The notes: a model not told the origin generated them from the sequence alone. A stretch of DNA of 64,000 nt from Bathymodiolus brooksi (GCA_963680875.1 OY804585.1:46979414-47043413); one strand, 5' to 3'; counted from the first letter of the stretch, positions 11,754 through 23,145 are shown. Program-made: numbers and translations.

Positions 11754-14700
11754 CCAGAGGCTCTCAAGAGCCTGTATCGTTCACCTGGTAATAAAAAAAA
11801 ACAATTGGTCCTATGTAAAAACTATGTACTGCAGTGGTAGTCATCTTGGAATTACGATCAACATAAAAAACACCAAGTTTGTAAAGGACCTTCCAATGAT
11901 TGATGCACAGTTTAGGTTCAATCAGTGCAATAGCTTCAGAGAAGAATATATTTCTGTATTTTCCCCATATGGTTCTGTGTTAATACTATGACCTGTGGTG
12001 GCAGCCATCTTGGATTTCCGATCGGCATAAAAAACACACACCTTGTAGAGGACCTTCCAATGATCATTCCTGGGCAGTTTGGTTTCAACTGTCCAAGTGG
12101 TTTCAGAGAAGAAGCATTTTGAAACATTTTTCCCATAGGGTCCAATGTTAAACTAAGTCCTGCCGTAGCCGCCATTTTGAATTTCATATCAGAATAAAAA
12201 ACGTAAATTTTGTAGAGGACCATTCAATGAACATTCATGTACAGTTTGGCTTTAATCATATTTGTAGTTTCTGAGAAGAAGGCATTTGAACATTTTCCCA
12301 TAGGGTCCAATGTTAATCTATGTCCTGCGGTGGTGGCCATCTTGGATTTCTGATCGGCATAAAAAACACACACCTTGTAGAGGACCTTCCAATGATCATT
12401 CCTGGGCAGTTTGGTTTCAATTATCCAAGTGGTTTCAGAGAAGAAGCGTTTTGAAACATTTTCCCCATAGGGTCCAATGTTAAACTAAGTCCTGCCGTAG
12501 CCGCCATTTTGAATTTCATACCGGAACAAAAAACGTAAATTTGTAGAGGACCATCCAATGAACGTTCATGTACAGTTTGGCTTTAATCATATTTGTAGTT
12601 TCTGAGAAGAAGGCATTTGAATATTTTCCCATAGGGTCCAATGTTAATCTATGTCCTGCGGTGGCGGCCATCTTGGATTTCCGACCGGCATAAAAAACAG
12701 AAAATTTGTAGAGGACCTTCCAATGATCATTCCTGGGCAGTTTGGTTTCAACTGTCCAAGTGGTTTCAGAGAAGAAGCATTTTGAAACATTTTTCCCATA
12801 GGGTCCAATGTTAAACTAAGTCCTGCCGTAGCCGCCATTTTGAATTTCATATCGGAACAAAAAACCTTAAGATTGTAGAGGACCATCCAATGAACATTCA
12901 TGTACAGTTTGGCTTTAATCATATTTGTAGTTTCTGAGAAGAAGGCATTTGAACATTTTCCCATAGGGTCCAATGTTAATCTATGTATTGCGGTGGCGGC
13001 CATCTTGGATTTCCGATCGGCATAAAAAACATAAAATTTGTAGAGGACCTTCCAATGATCATTCCTAGGCAGTTTGGTTTCAATTATCCAAGTGGTTTCA
13101 GAGAAGAAGCGTTTTGAAACATTTTTCCCATAGGGTCCAATGTTAAACTAAGTCCTGCCGTAGCCGCCATTTTGAATTTCATACCGGAACAAAAAACGTA
13201 AAGTTTGTAGAGGACCATCTAATGAACATTCATGTACAGTTTGGCTTTAATCATATTTGTAGTTTCTGAGTAGAAGGCATTTGAATATTTTCCCATAGGG
13301 TCCAATGTTAATCTATGTCCTGCGGTGGCGGCCATCTTGGATTTCCGATCGGCATAAAAAACATAAAATTTGTAGAGGACCTTCCAATGATCATTCCTAG
13401 GCAGTTTGGTTTCAATTATCCAAGTGGTTTCAGAGAAGAAGTGTTTTGAAACATTTTTCCCATAGGGTCCAATGTTAAACTAAGTCCTGCCGTAGCCGCC
13501 ATTTTGAATTTCATACCGGAACAAAAAACGTAAAGTTTGTAGAGGACCATCTAATGAACATTCATGTACAGTTTGGCTTTAATCATATTTGTAGTTTCTG
13601 AGTAGAAGGCATTTGAATATTTTCCCATAGGGTCCAATGTTAATCTATGTCCTGCGGTGGCGGCCATCTTGGATTTCCGACCGGCATAAAAAACAGATAA
13701 TTTGTAGAGGACCTTCCAATGATCATTCCTGGGCAGTTTGGTTTCAACTGTCCAAGTGGTTTCAGAGAAGAAGCATTTTGAAACATTTTTCCCATAGGGT
13801 CCAATGTTAAACTAAGTCCTGCCGTAGCCGCCATTTTGAATTTCATATCGGAACAAAAATCCTTTAGATTGTAGAGGACCATCCAATGAACATTCATGTA
13901 CAGTTTGGCTTTAATCATATTTGTAGTTTCTGAGTAGAAGGCATTTGAACATTTTCCCATAGGGTCCAATGTTAATCTATGTATTGCGGTGGCGGCCATC
14001 TTGGATTTCCGATCGGCATAAAAAACATAAAATTTGTAGAGGACCTTCCAATGATCATTCCTAGGCAGTTTGGTTTCAATTATCCAAGTGGTTTCAGAGA
14101 AGAAGCGTTTTGAAACATTTTCCCCATAGGGTCCAATGTTAAACTAAGTCCTGCCGTAGCCGCCATTTTGAATTTCATACCGGAACAAAAAACGTAAAGT
14201 TTGTAGAGGACCATCTAATGAACATTCATGTACAGTTTGGCTTTAATCATATTTGTAGTTTCTGAGTAGAAGGCATTTGAATATTTTCCCATAGGGTCCA
14301 ATGTTAATCTATGTATTGCGGTGGCGGCCATCTTGGATTTCCGATCGGCATAAAAAACATAAAATTTGTAGAGGACCTTCCAATGATCATTCCTATGCAG
14401 TTTGGTTTCAATTATCCAAGTGGTTTCAGAGAAGAAGCGTTTTGAAACATTTTTCCCATAGGGTCCAATGTTAAACTAAGTCCTGCCGTAGCCGCCATTT
14501 TGAATTTCATACCGGAACAAAAAACGTAAAGTTTGTAGAGGACCATCTAATGAACATTCATGTACAGTTTGGCTTTAATCATATTTGTAGTTTCTGAGTA
14601 GAAGGCATTTGAATATTTTCCCATAGGGTCCAATGTTAATCTATGTCCTGCGGTGGCGGCCATCTTGGATTTCCGATCGGCATAAAAAACAGAAAATTTG

Positions 14701-15345
14701 TAGAGGACCTTCCAATGATCATTCCTGGGCAGTTTGGTTTCAACTGTCCAAGTGGTTTCAGAGAAGAAGCATTTTGAAACATTTTTCCCATAGGGTCCAA
14801 TGTTAAACTAAGTCCTGCCGTAGCCGCCATTTTGAATTTCATATCGGAACAAAAAACCTTAAGATTGTAGAGGACCATCCAATGAACATTCATGTACAGT
14901 TTGGCTTTAATCATATTTGTAGTTTCTGAGAAGAAGGCATTTGAACATTTTCCCATAGGGTACAATGTTAATCTATGTCCTGCGATGGCGGCCATCTTGG
15001 ATTTCCGATCGGCATAAAAAACAATAACTTGGTAAAGGACATTCCAATGATCATTCCTTTACAGTTTGGGTTCAGTCAGTTCATTAGTTTCAGAGAAGAA
15101 GATCTTTGAAATTTCAGCCAATCAGAGCATATTATTGGCCCTGGCAGCCATATTGAATATTCGACTGGAACGAAAAACAGTAACTTTGTAGAGGACCATC
15201 CAAGGAACATTCCTGCTAAGTTCGGTTCCAATCGGCCAAGTGGTTTCGGAGAAGAAGCTTGAAATGTGAAAAGTTTACAGACGACAGACGACGGACGCCA
15301 AGTGATGGCAATAGTTCACATGGACCTTTGGTCCAGGTGAACTAA
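11754..15345 (+). mobile_element. Pearl-type element, copy C, inserted in the 34-bp satellite
   Basis: Starts CCAGAGGCTCTCAAGAGCCT (5' stem AGGCTCT/AGAGCCT), has about 20 core units of about 166 bp arranged as 332-bp pairs and a 996-bp higher-order period, and ends TGGACCTTTGGTCCAGGTGA + ACTAA with hairpin GGACC-TTT-GGTCC. Removing it restores an intact satellite unit (CTCAA|TAACTAC), so it inserted without target duplication. Minus-strand open frames at 12644, 13640 and 14636 are copies of the same core and not genes. Confidence 0.9.
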
Positions 15346-16131
15346 TAACTACAGTAGGTAGCCAGACGTATAACCTCAATAACTACAGAAGGTAGCCAGA
15401 CGTATAACCTCAATAACTACAGAAGGTAGCCAGACATATAACCTCAATAACTACAGAAGGTAGCCGGACGTATAACCTCAATAACTACAGAAGGTAGCCA
15501 GACGTATAACCTCAATAACTACAGAAGGTAGCCGGACATATAACCTCAATAACTACAGAAGGTAGCCAGACGTATAACCTCAATAACTACAGAAGGTAGC
15601 CGGACATATAACCTCAATAACTACAGAAGGTAGCCGGACATATAACCTCAATAACTACACAAGGTAGCCGGACATATAACCTCAATAACTACAGAAGGTA
15701 GCCGGACATATAACCTCAAAAACTACAGAAGGTAGCCAGACGTATAACCTCAATAACTACAGAAGGTAGCCAGACGTATAACCTCAATAACTACAGAAGG
15801 TAGCCAGACATATAACCTCAATAACTACAGAAGGTAGCCGGACGTATAACCTCAATAACTACAGAAGGTAGCCAGACGTATAACCTCAATAACTACAGAA
15901 GGTAGCCGGACATATAACCTCAATAACTACAGAAGGTAGCCAGATGTATAACCTCAATAACTACAGAAGGTAGCCGGACATATAACCTCAATAACTACAG
16001 AAGGTAGCCGGACATATAACCTCAAAAACTACAGAAGGTAGCCAGACGTATAACCTCAATAACTACAGAAGGTAGCCAGACGTATAACCTCAATAACTAC
16101 AGAAGGTAGCCAGACGTATAACCTCAATAAC
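15346..16131. repeat. 34-bp satellite, right block, about 23 units
   Basis: Continuation of the left block after the pearl insertion. It ends 24 bases before the intron start of the NUP35 exon at 16156-16209. Confidence 0.97.
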
Positions 16132-16155
16132 AAATACTTGTTGCTATAACTTTAC

Positions 16156-16209
16156 CCAAACACTGTTATCCAGGTGTCGTCTAAAATGTCATCTGATGTC
16201 AAACTTTCA
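16156..16209 (-). CDS. NUP35: NUP35 exon, start of the RRM domain
   Basis: 54 bp encoding ESLTSDDILDDTWITVFG, matching vertebrate DSLTSEDHLDDSWVTVFG. The acceptor is ttatttatag and the donor is GG|gtaaag. The split Gly codons join exactly to the exons at 20135-20246 (GG|T) and 5669-5738 (GG|A). The downstream intron is about 10.4 kb and is almost entirely 34-bp satellite plus one inserted pearl element; the satellite begins only 24 bases into the intron. Confidence 0.95.
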
Positions 16210-16604
16210 CTATAAATAAAATAGATAACACTTATTCAATCAAAATTACACCAGCAAATAAATGAAAATGTACACAAAATTGATGGAAACAGATAATACA
16301 TTCCATATCAAATATTGTATAAAAGATATCATTGATGATTTGTACATTTTTCCTTTGGTCTTTACACACGATATCTATTATCAAACAACAACCATGATAT
16401 TAACATAATATCACCATTTTCTAATGATGTCACTAGCGTCATTTCTCTAAGTCCTTGATAAGCATACATCGATATGCTTTGCAGTTCTTGCCTTCAAATT
16501 TACTAGACAAAAAGAAAAAACTGAAAGTATGAAGATAATTTTATTTAAATCTATTCATTCTTCATGGTCTTTCGTGCACCTTCTACATATGAACACATCA
16601 TGCA

Positions 16605-16697
16605 CCCTCATATTTGTTAACCTCGGGCCATTCTACAACTTTTGTTGCTGCTTTATGTTGTTCCAAGACTTCATGTGCTTGAATGGCATCAATTCTG
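16605..16697 (-). pseudogene. Possible terminal exon or exon fragment, weakly like quinone oxidoreductases
   Basis: On the minus strand, after an acceptor (gatcaaatttcag), an open frame reads IDAIQAHEVLEQHKAATKVV then EWPEVNKYEGA and a TGA stop, with an AATAAA about 80 bp further on. The pattern AHE-x-LE-x-x-K-A-x-x-KVV resembles the C-terminal end of medium-chain dehydrogenase/quinone oxidoreductase proteins, but the match is short and I am not sure of the family. No partner exons were found nearby; it lies inside a NUP35 intron on the same strand, so a captured or retroposed fragment is plausible. Confidence 0.3.
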
Positions 16698-16699
16698 AA

Positions 16700-18480
16700 A
16701 TTTGATCAGCCAGAAACAAATTTTCCTGTTTTCCTTTGGGACTGACAATAGACTACGAGCAAAACATCAATTTAGCATATTATGATATTCATAATTACCT
16801 AAAGGACATCTATTCAATGTCAAATATTTATTTCTGTCTACCTTGCATTGACTATTCCCGAGTCTTGCATACCAAAGATTTTTTTATATGTACCCTCCCC
16901 TCCCCTTTTTCCTTTTGAAATAGTACTGTGCTGTGATTTAATACCACACAAATTGTAATAACTCATATTTGTGTAATCTTCAGCAGAAGAAAGATGTCTC
17001 TGCCAATTTGTTCAACGGTCCAACTATAAATAGCTAGGGTTGGGAATGAAAATATAGCACAAATGTATACTGTCAGTCAAAAACTGAAGACAGTAAAGGT
17101 TGTAATTATTATTTATCAGATTGCAAAAATGGAATAAAGCTACTGAAGTTCAAAGTATATTTTTTAATTGAATATGCATTAACGTTTGAAAATAAACAGT
17201 TCGATAGATCGTAATATTAACCCGGTGCCGAGTATAAAATACCAATGCGAATCGATAAAAATGTAAAGCGTCCCTGTGCATTTCACCGAATTTTGAATGG
17301 CCAACTTTCGCATATATGAATATATTAAATATGAGAAACATGATTTTATGTCACAGAAATGAGAAAATATAAATCAAAGGTTCGCTTTGTTGAAAGTAGC
17401 TTTGGTTCAGTTAACATTTCCCATAGCACAGTCAGATTGCGTCCCCTTTCCAATGGCACTGTTGTTTGCTATTGAACAAAATTAAAGTTTCTTTATTCAA
17501 GAAAATCACTTTCAAAATACTTAATGGATACGATAAATTTCAATAAACACAATATAGACATTTTCATAAATTACATGTGGATAAAATACTAAAAAGATAT
17601 AATTTGGAGTCTCGATTTCAACATGAGATACGAAAATAACCGAAGTTGCTGAATAGGCATGGTAAATACATCTCGACGGATTACATTCCTTCATCTAAAG
17701 AGAGAAGCGGGTTCGACCGCAGCATTGAACTGATAATCATATTAAATATTATATATTGATGAATTTTAAAGCATTTGATGTTGGGACACCAAGAAATCTG
17801 AAACAGCCTGCGTACATCGGTATCACTAATTTTTTTATAAAACAATTTTCATTTAAATATTGCACAGTTCAGAATAGCATTCAACATTTTATCAGGTTGC
17901 CAATCAGCTTTTACAACAGAATAATACAACATATTTTGTATCAGTACTCATAATCAATTATGTGATATTTATAGATTTCTATGAACTTGTTGTAATCTTT
18001 TTCTGGACGTTTCCCTATAATTATTGAATCTTAAACTTGGTATAATTCATATAATAAAACCTCATTAAAGAAAAATTTTGTGTAATGAATTTATATTGTC
18101 AACAACAAAAAATACTTACACACGTGTTAAAATATATGTACACAATGTTTACAAAATGATGATAGAAATTTCGGACATGATGGACAACAGTGGTTTGCAT
18201 CCACATTTTTCAAACTTATCTGACAGAGTTACCCATCTTGCTTAATCCCTTGCTCACCTCTAGTTGAATTTCGGGTAGCTCAATTTTTTTCAACAGTCCC
18301 ATGAACTTCAAGATAATAAGATTCGACTGTGCAAGAAAAATATCAGGAAAATGTAAATAAATTTTATTACATGTACCCTTTTCCTGCGATTGTCCTCATA
18401 AGAAAGATAAATACAGATAGGAGGTGAAATAATAGTAATATAGACTTTACATGTTTGTATTTTTATTAAACTCTCCTTAT
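16700..18480. other. AT-rich intron sequence with no recognised features
   Basis: Part of the NUP35 intron between exons 16209 and 20135. Only short open frames without familiar motifs. Confidence 0.4.
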
Positions 18481-18483
18481 TGG

Positions 18484-18745
18484 GGGCCATCCTAGTCGTG
18501 ATTGTATGGTAGTTGAATTTACAACTATCTGTGCAATCAGTGCCTATCATCACTACAGTTGTGAGTTTGAAATCCCGCTCATTGCGAGGTGTACTTGATA
18601 CAACATTATGCGATAAAGTCTGTCAGTGACTTGTGGCAGGTCAGTGATTTTCTCTGGTTTCCTCCACCAATAAAACTGACCGCCACTCTTTAACTGAAAT
18701 ATTATTGAAAGTGGCGTTAAACACCATAACCCTAACCCACTTTCC
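18484..18745 (+). mobile_element. tRNA-derived SINE, sense
   Basis: Contains an internal promoter-like B box (GAGTTTGAAATCCCGCTCAT), the body phrase TTTGTCAGTGACTTG-like, TCTCTGGTTTCCTCCACCAA, and the tail GAAAGTGGCGTTAAACACCA + TAACCCTAACCC. This is the best full-length copy in the window of a family present at least eight times. Confidence 0.8.
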
Positions 18746-19225
18746 TTATTATCTTATTTTATATACATAAATGTTCCAATTTTGTTCTACTTTTGATACA
18801 CATCAGACAGTGTATGTATTTTTGAGTCATGTGATATTATATATCAGATGTTTAATGAGGTATAAATTGTGTTAATTCAAGGCCAAATCAACATAATGAA
18901 AGAGGCAAAATTGAAATAATTTACATCAAAGCATTTAGAAACAATCATGGCTACATTTTTTTGTACTTGCATGTGTCCAAGATGGTCAGAAGAAAAATGT
19001 TTTAATTAGTAGTCACTATATCAAATATCAAACCTCAATCAAATACATAATACTTACTGACATATAATTAGTATGAAAACATGTTCAAGATAAACAAAGA
19101 ACTAATAATTTGGGTCACTTTATTATGCTCCGCTGCACTCCATTTGAGTGAATTTCCACAAAAATATCACCTACCTGTGGTAAAAATTCCAATAAATCAT
19201 GGGCTGCCAAAAGTTATTTCTAAAT

Positions 19226-19390
19226 CATATTTTAGGGTTAGGATGCTTAACACCTCTTTCAACAATATTTCAGTTATATTGTGGCAGTCAGTTTAATTGA
19301 TGGAGGAAACCTGATTGCCATGAGAAAATCAACAGCCTGTCGCAAGTCACTGACAAACTTTATCACATAATGTTGAATTGAATACACCTC
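19226..19390 (-). mobile_element. SINE, antisense, left part (split by 19391-19819)
   Basis: Reads antisense from the tail (GGGTTAGGATGCTTAACACC) to TACACCTC. The rest of the same SINE resumes at 19826. Confidence 0.8.
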
Positions 19391-19819
19391 AGGCCAAAAA
19401 AAAAAATATATGTGTGTTTACTGTCACATGTCAAAAAAATCTAGGGTCGGTCGGTCGGCATTAATTTTTTTTTTTTATAACTATCGGCAAAACCGGAAAT
19501 AGTCGTTCCCGGTTCCGGAATCCGATATTTCATTTTCGAAATTTCCAGAAAACCGTCATTTGTTGAAACTGTTTTATGACGAGTTACACAGTTTTTCTAC
19601 CTTCTTTGCTCTCAATTTCGACAAAAAGCTAGCGGTTGAATAAATAAAACATTGCTGCTGATTAAACAAAAATGGTTATCCGAATTCTGTGTAAAAATTG
19701 ATAGGGTCGCTAGCAAAAATTAGTGTCGATAATTGCCGATAAAAAAAGGTTAGGGTCGGCGGCTGAAAAATAGGGTGGGTCGGGTGACCGTAAACACACA
19801 TATTATTTTTTTTTGGCCT
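19391..19819. mobile_element. 429-bp inverted-repeat element (AGGCC ends) in a SINE
   Basis: Ends AGGCCAAAAAAAAAAATATA and, reversed, AGGCCAAAAAAAAATAATAT followed by TGTGTGTTTAC on both sides, giving terminal inverted repeats of roughly 36 bp. It is flanked by the 6-bp direct repeat CACCTC (19385-19390 and 19820-19825). No coding capacity. A further end of the same family is at 45011. Confidence 0.85.
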
Positions 19820-19925
19820 CACCTCAGCGGGATTCGAACTCACAACATTAGTGGTGATAGGTACTGATTGCATAGGTAGTTGTAATTCCAACTAACATAT
19901 GATTACTACCACAATGACCCCTAAT
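19820..19925 (-). mobile_element. SINE, antisense, right part
   Basis: After the duplicated CACCTC the SINE continues: AGCGGGATTCGAACTCACAA (antisense B box) and GCATAGGTAGTTGTAATTCC. Confidence 0.8.
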
Positions 19926-20134
19926 CATAGTTTAAGTAATTGCAACCTGAATCTTTGACCAACAGACTCCATAATGAATATGGTTCTTTCATCTTCAAGG
20001 GCACAACCTGATCAAATCTGGTGAAGATTGAAAGCGAGAAATTGACAATAATGTCTGGAAATCAACTGTTGACTCCAAGCCACTATTCCAATTACTTCAA
20101 ATTAATCATAACTTTGTTATAAACATAAGATTAC

Positions 20135-20246
20135 CCTTGAGTATAGAAAGGATCCATCTGAGCAGGAGATGGGGGTAACCTTGTATTAGCTGCCATATAA
20201 ATCTGTGAACTGTCAGCAACATTTTCTAAAATACTTGATGAAAGAC
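20135..20246 (-). CDS. NUP35: NUP35 exon preceding the RRM domain
   Basis: 112 bp. It encodes LSSSILENVADSSQIYMAAN, then TRLPPSPAQMDPFYTQG. The SPAQMDPFYTQG stretch is a hallmark of the segment just before the Nup35 RRM (vertebrate LSPAQLDPFYTQG). Acceptor tactttcag, donor GG|gtaatc. Phase 2 at the start and phase 2 at the end agree with the neighbouring exons (G|GT upstream, GG|T downstream). Confidence 0.95.
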
Positions 20247-20371
20247 CTGAAAGTAAACCACAAAAAAACGGTAATATTTGAACATGTCATTCATTATAAC
20301 ATAATTCTTGTGCATATATACCAACAAATTACTAAATTATGATCAACATATGACAAAATTCTTAAGAATAG

Positions 20372-20540
20372 GTTTAGGTTTATGGTGTTTGGTGGAGGAA
20401 ACTAGAGTATCCGGAGAAAACCACTGACCTGTCGCATGTCACTGACAAACTTCATCACATATTGTTGTATCGAGTACACCTCGCCATGAACAGTGTTCGA
20501 ACTCACAACTTTGGTGGTGATGGGCAATGATTGCACAGGC
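20372..20540 (-). mobile_element. SINE, antisense, left part (split by 20541-22415)
   Basis: Phrases GGTGGAGGAAACTAGAGTAT, CCGGAGAAAACCACTGACCT and GTGTTCGAACTCACAAC identify the SINE. It resumes at 22416. Confidence 0.8.
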
Positions 20541-21465
20541 AGTCTTCATGAAGTGTGTCGGTCCGTCAGCCAAAACCAATAAAATCCGACTGGGACCGGT
20601 AAAATGTCAAATATTGCCGGTCCAAAAGTCCGACATTGTTTCCGACTTCAGCTGATACCAAAAATCGTAGCTCTGCACAGGTGAACGCTGTGTTGTGCTT
20701 AAAATCTGTTCAATGTGCGATTACCGGGGAAAAAGCTGACACAGAGAACTCTGACAGGGATACAAATTAACGGTAGCCCAGTTGGTGATTAAAATTTATT
20801 CCACTGCCAATGGAGTTTCTAGAACGGCATTAATTTCAGTTTTCAGTTTTATTAAAATGTCATGCAGACTTGAAAGTTGTTTATTTATTATGTCAGACTG
20901 GTAATGAATCGGAACTTCGTATTGTAGGCATCCTTTAGTATGACCGAGCACTTCCAATTACGTGGATCATAAAAACTGAAATATATCACCGAACACAGAA
21001 ATAAGTTGACTTCCACACTCCCCGAGGATCAATGATTGCATATGCTTAATTAAATTTGTTTTGAGATGCATATATATTGAAGATGGCAACAGATTCATGT
21101 CCTCAACTGAAATTAACAATGGATGAAAACCGGAAGTTGACATTGATGATGTAAAATTCTAAACCGGATCAGACAATTAGATATGGATTGTTGGCTACAC
21201 CAGCCTTATCTTTTTAGATAACAACATACAGAAGAACATTTAATTGAAAAATATTTGCATGAAAATTTATTAATACTAGTAACCAAAGTTAAAGTGAATA
21301 ACTTGTCAATTTGTATTTCAATTGCAAATGTAAATTTTAGTGTATATTTATTTTCCATTGATGTATTTTATATAATAGTTCATATTTTTTACCATTCTGC
21401 AGAATATATTTTCAAATTTATAAACTTATGAAATAAAAATTATTTGCTACCTTTTACTCGTTTAC

Positions 21466-21685
21466 AAATAAAAATACAATATCTGTATACACATAGAGCA
21501 TACAGTAAAATACAATATCTGTATACACATAGAGCATACAGTAAAATATAATATCTGTATACACATAGAGCATACAGTAAAATATAATATCTGTATACAC
21601 ATAGAACATACAGTAAAATATAATATCTGTATACACATAGAGCATACAGTAAAATATAATATCTGTATACACATAGAGTAAAAGG
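21466..21685. repeat. 36-bp tandem array, about 6 units
   Basis: Unit ATACACATAGAGCATACAGT + AAAATATAATATCTGT. Open minus-strand frames over it are repeat artefacts. Confidence 0.95.
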
Positions 21686-21749
21686 AATAAGTAAACACAG
21701 ATATTTACATATATTTAATTACATTCACTGGAAACTATGCACTACTAGA

Positions 21750-22235
21750 TATGTATGGCGACTGACATTATGTTGTTATGTATGGTGACTGACATTACGT
21801 TGTTATGTATGGCGACTGACATTACATTGTTATGCATGGCGACTGACATTACGTTATTATGTATGGCGACTGACATTACGTTGTTATGTATGGCGACTGA
21901 CATTACGTTGTTATGTATGGCGACTGACATTACGTTGTTATGTATGGTGACTGACATTAGGTTGTTATGTATGGTGACTGACATTACGTTGATATGTATG
22001 GTGACTGACATTACGATGTTATGTATGGTGACTGACATTACGTTGATATGTATGGCGACTGACATTACGTTGATATGTATGGCAACTAACATTACGTTGT
22101 TATGTATGGCGACTGACATTACGTTGATATGTATGGTGACTGACATTACGTTGATATGTATGGCGACTGACATTACGTTATTATGTATGGTGACTGACAT
22201 TACGTTGTTATGTATGGCGACTGACATTACGTAGC
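21750..22235. repeat. 27-bp tandem array, about 18 units
   Basis: Unit ATGTATGGCGACTGACATTA + CGTTGTT with point variants. As 27 is divisible by three and no stop occurs in the unit in one frame of each strand, it is open on both strands (159 and 189 codons). Coding is not supported: the variants show no protection of the reading frame. Confidence 0.95.
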
Positions 22236-22415
22236 TCGTGAACACATAAAGACTGTGTACTAAATTGCCATCAAACTTCATTAAAAAAATATTTTTTTTT
22301 ATGTATAATATCAATTTTTATTATTCGGTCTGCTAAATTTGACTTCAGTCCAGTGAAACTAGTTTTTCCACTGGACCGAATGTCCAATGAATCCTCAGAC
22401 AACTTCGTGAAGACT

Positions 22416-22468
22416 GCACAGGTAGTTATAAATCTAACTACCTAACGATCACGATAGCCCCTCTTAAG
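22416..22468 (-). mobile_element. SINE, antisense, right part
   Basis: Continues the SINE after the duplicated GCACAGGT: AGTTATAAATCTAACTACC. Confidence 0.7.
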
Positions 22469-22694
22469 AATAGGTTTTGTCCAAAATAAAATATGTATTA
22501 AATTAATACGTTGTATTTCTGCCGTTGTGTACAAAAAAAATATTGTGCATCATTATAAAGCAAAATTGGTGGCTTAACTACTGTCCATACCTGAAAAATA
22601 ATAGTGTTGCTTTGTTCTTACTGTGAGCAACCCCTTAAATAATGTGCAAAATATTCACATTACTTGTGATTGAAGGTATTGGTGTTACACAAAT

Positions 22695-22925
22695 TCCAAT
22701 ATGGTGATCATATGGTCGTTGGATTTTCAACTACCTGTGCAATCAATGCCTATCACCATGAATGCTATGAGTTTGAATCCCGTTCGTGGCAAGGTGTACT
22801 CGATACAACTTTATATGATAAAGTTTGTCAGTGACTTGCGACAGGTCGGTAGTTTTCATCGGTTTCCTCCAACAATATAACTGAAATATTATTGAAAGTG
22901 GCGTTATACACCATAAACCAAACCA
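22695..22925 (+). mobile_element. tRNA-derived SINE, sense
   Basis: Contains GAGTTTGAATCCCGTTCGTG (B box), TTTGTCAGTGACTTGCGACA and the tail GAAAGTGGCGTTATACACCA. It sits just downstream, in NUP35 transcript direction, of the duplicated exons. Confidence 0.8.
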
Positions 22926-22952
22926 ATATGGTGTCTGTATTATTACCTTTAC

Positions 22953-22970
22953 CCAAGATAGGTGATGATG
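22953..22970 (-). CDS. NUP35: Candidate 18-bp NUP35 microexon
   Basis: On the minus strand an acceptor (tatcctgcag) and a donor (GG|gtaaag) enclose 18 bases that read SSPIL between split codons. Both phases are 1, so it could be added between neighbouring exons without a frameshift. A second copy of the same segment at about 23162-23179 has lost the AG acceptor. Whether it is used is unknown; it may instead be part of a decayed duplicate. Confidence 0.4.
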
Positions 22971-23013
22971 CTGCAGGATAGAAACCCAATAATATAGAAA
23001 TTACTTCCCTTAC

Positions 23014-23058
23014 CTGAGGTAGGTGGTGCTGTTGTGTTTGTCCCTGGAGTATGAAACT
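23014..23058 (-). CDS. NUP35: Candidate duplicated NUP35 exon (45 bp, in phase)
   Basis: A shortened copy of the exon at 23223-23280, encoding FHTPGTNTTAPPTS. Acceptor ctacattaatag, donor CAG|gtaagg. Its length is a multiple of three. Placed after exon 23223-23280 it keeps phase 1 on both sides, so it could be an optional cassette. Use in transcripts is not shown by sequence alone. Confidence 0.5.
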
Positions 23059-23087
23059 CTATTAATGTAGGAATTATTCTTCCTTAC

Positions 23088-23145
23088 CTAAGACTGGTGG
23101 TGCTGTTGTGTTTGTCCCTGGAGTATGGAAGCTCCTTAATGGTGT
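23088..23145 (-). CDS. NUP35: Candidate alternative NUP35 exon (58-bp duplicate)
   Basis: 58 bp with acceptor gataataatag and donor TTAG|gtaagg, encoding TPLRSFHTPGTNTTAPPVL, a diverged duplicate of the exon at 23223-23280. It starts in phase 0 and ends in phase 1. Including both copies would shift the frame, so it can only replace its partner, not follow it. It lies only 77 bp from that partner. Confidence 0.55.

Larger units (their letters stand above)
20541..22415. mobile_element. 1.9-kb inverted-repeat element carrying two tandem arrays
   Basis: Terminal inverted repeat AGTCTTCATGAAGT / ACTTCGTGAAGACT (one mismatch), flanked by an 8-bp duplication GCACAGGC (20533-20540) and GCACAGGT (22416-22423) of the host SINE. 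Inside are a 36-bp and a 27-bp array. No transposase recognised, so it is probably non-autonomous. An 8-bp duplication would suit hAT or P-type elements, but the termini do not settle the superfamily. Confidence 0.75.

Noticed and set aside
11936..14995. Repeated 95- to 119-codon minus-strand frames starting MAATA
   Set aside because: They are copies of the pearl core repeat, not a gene family.
4057..16131. CRISPR-like arrays
   Set aside because: Units follow each other directly with no unique spacers, in a eukaryotic genome; ordinary minisatellites.
21745..22314. 189- and 159-codon repeat proteins on opposite strands
   Set aside because: A 27-bp array without stops is open on both strands automatically. 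Variants change residues freely.
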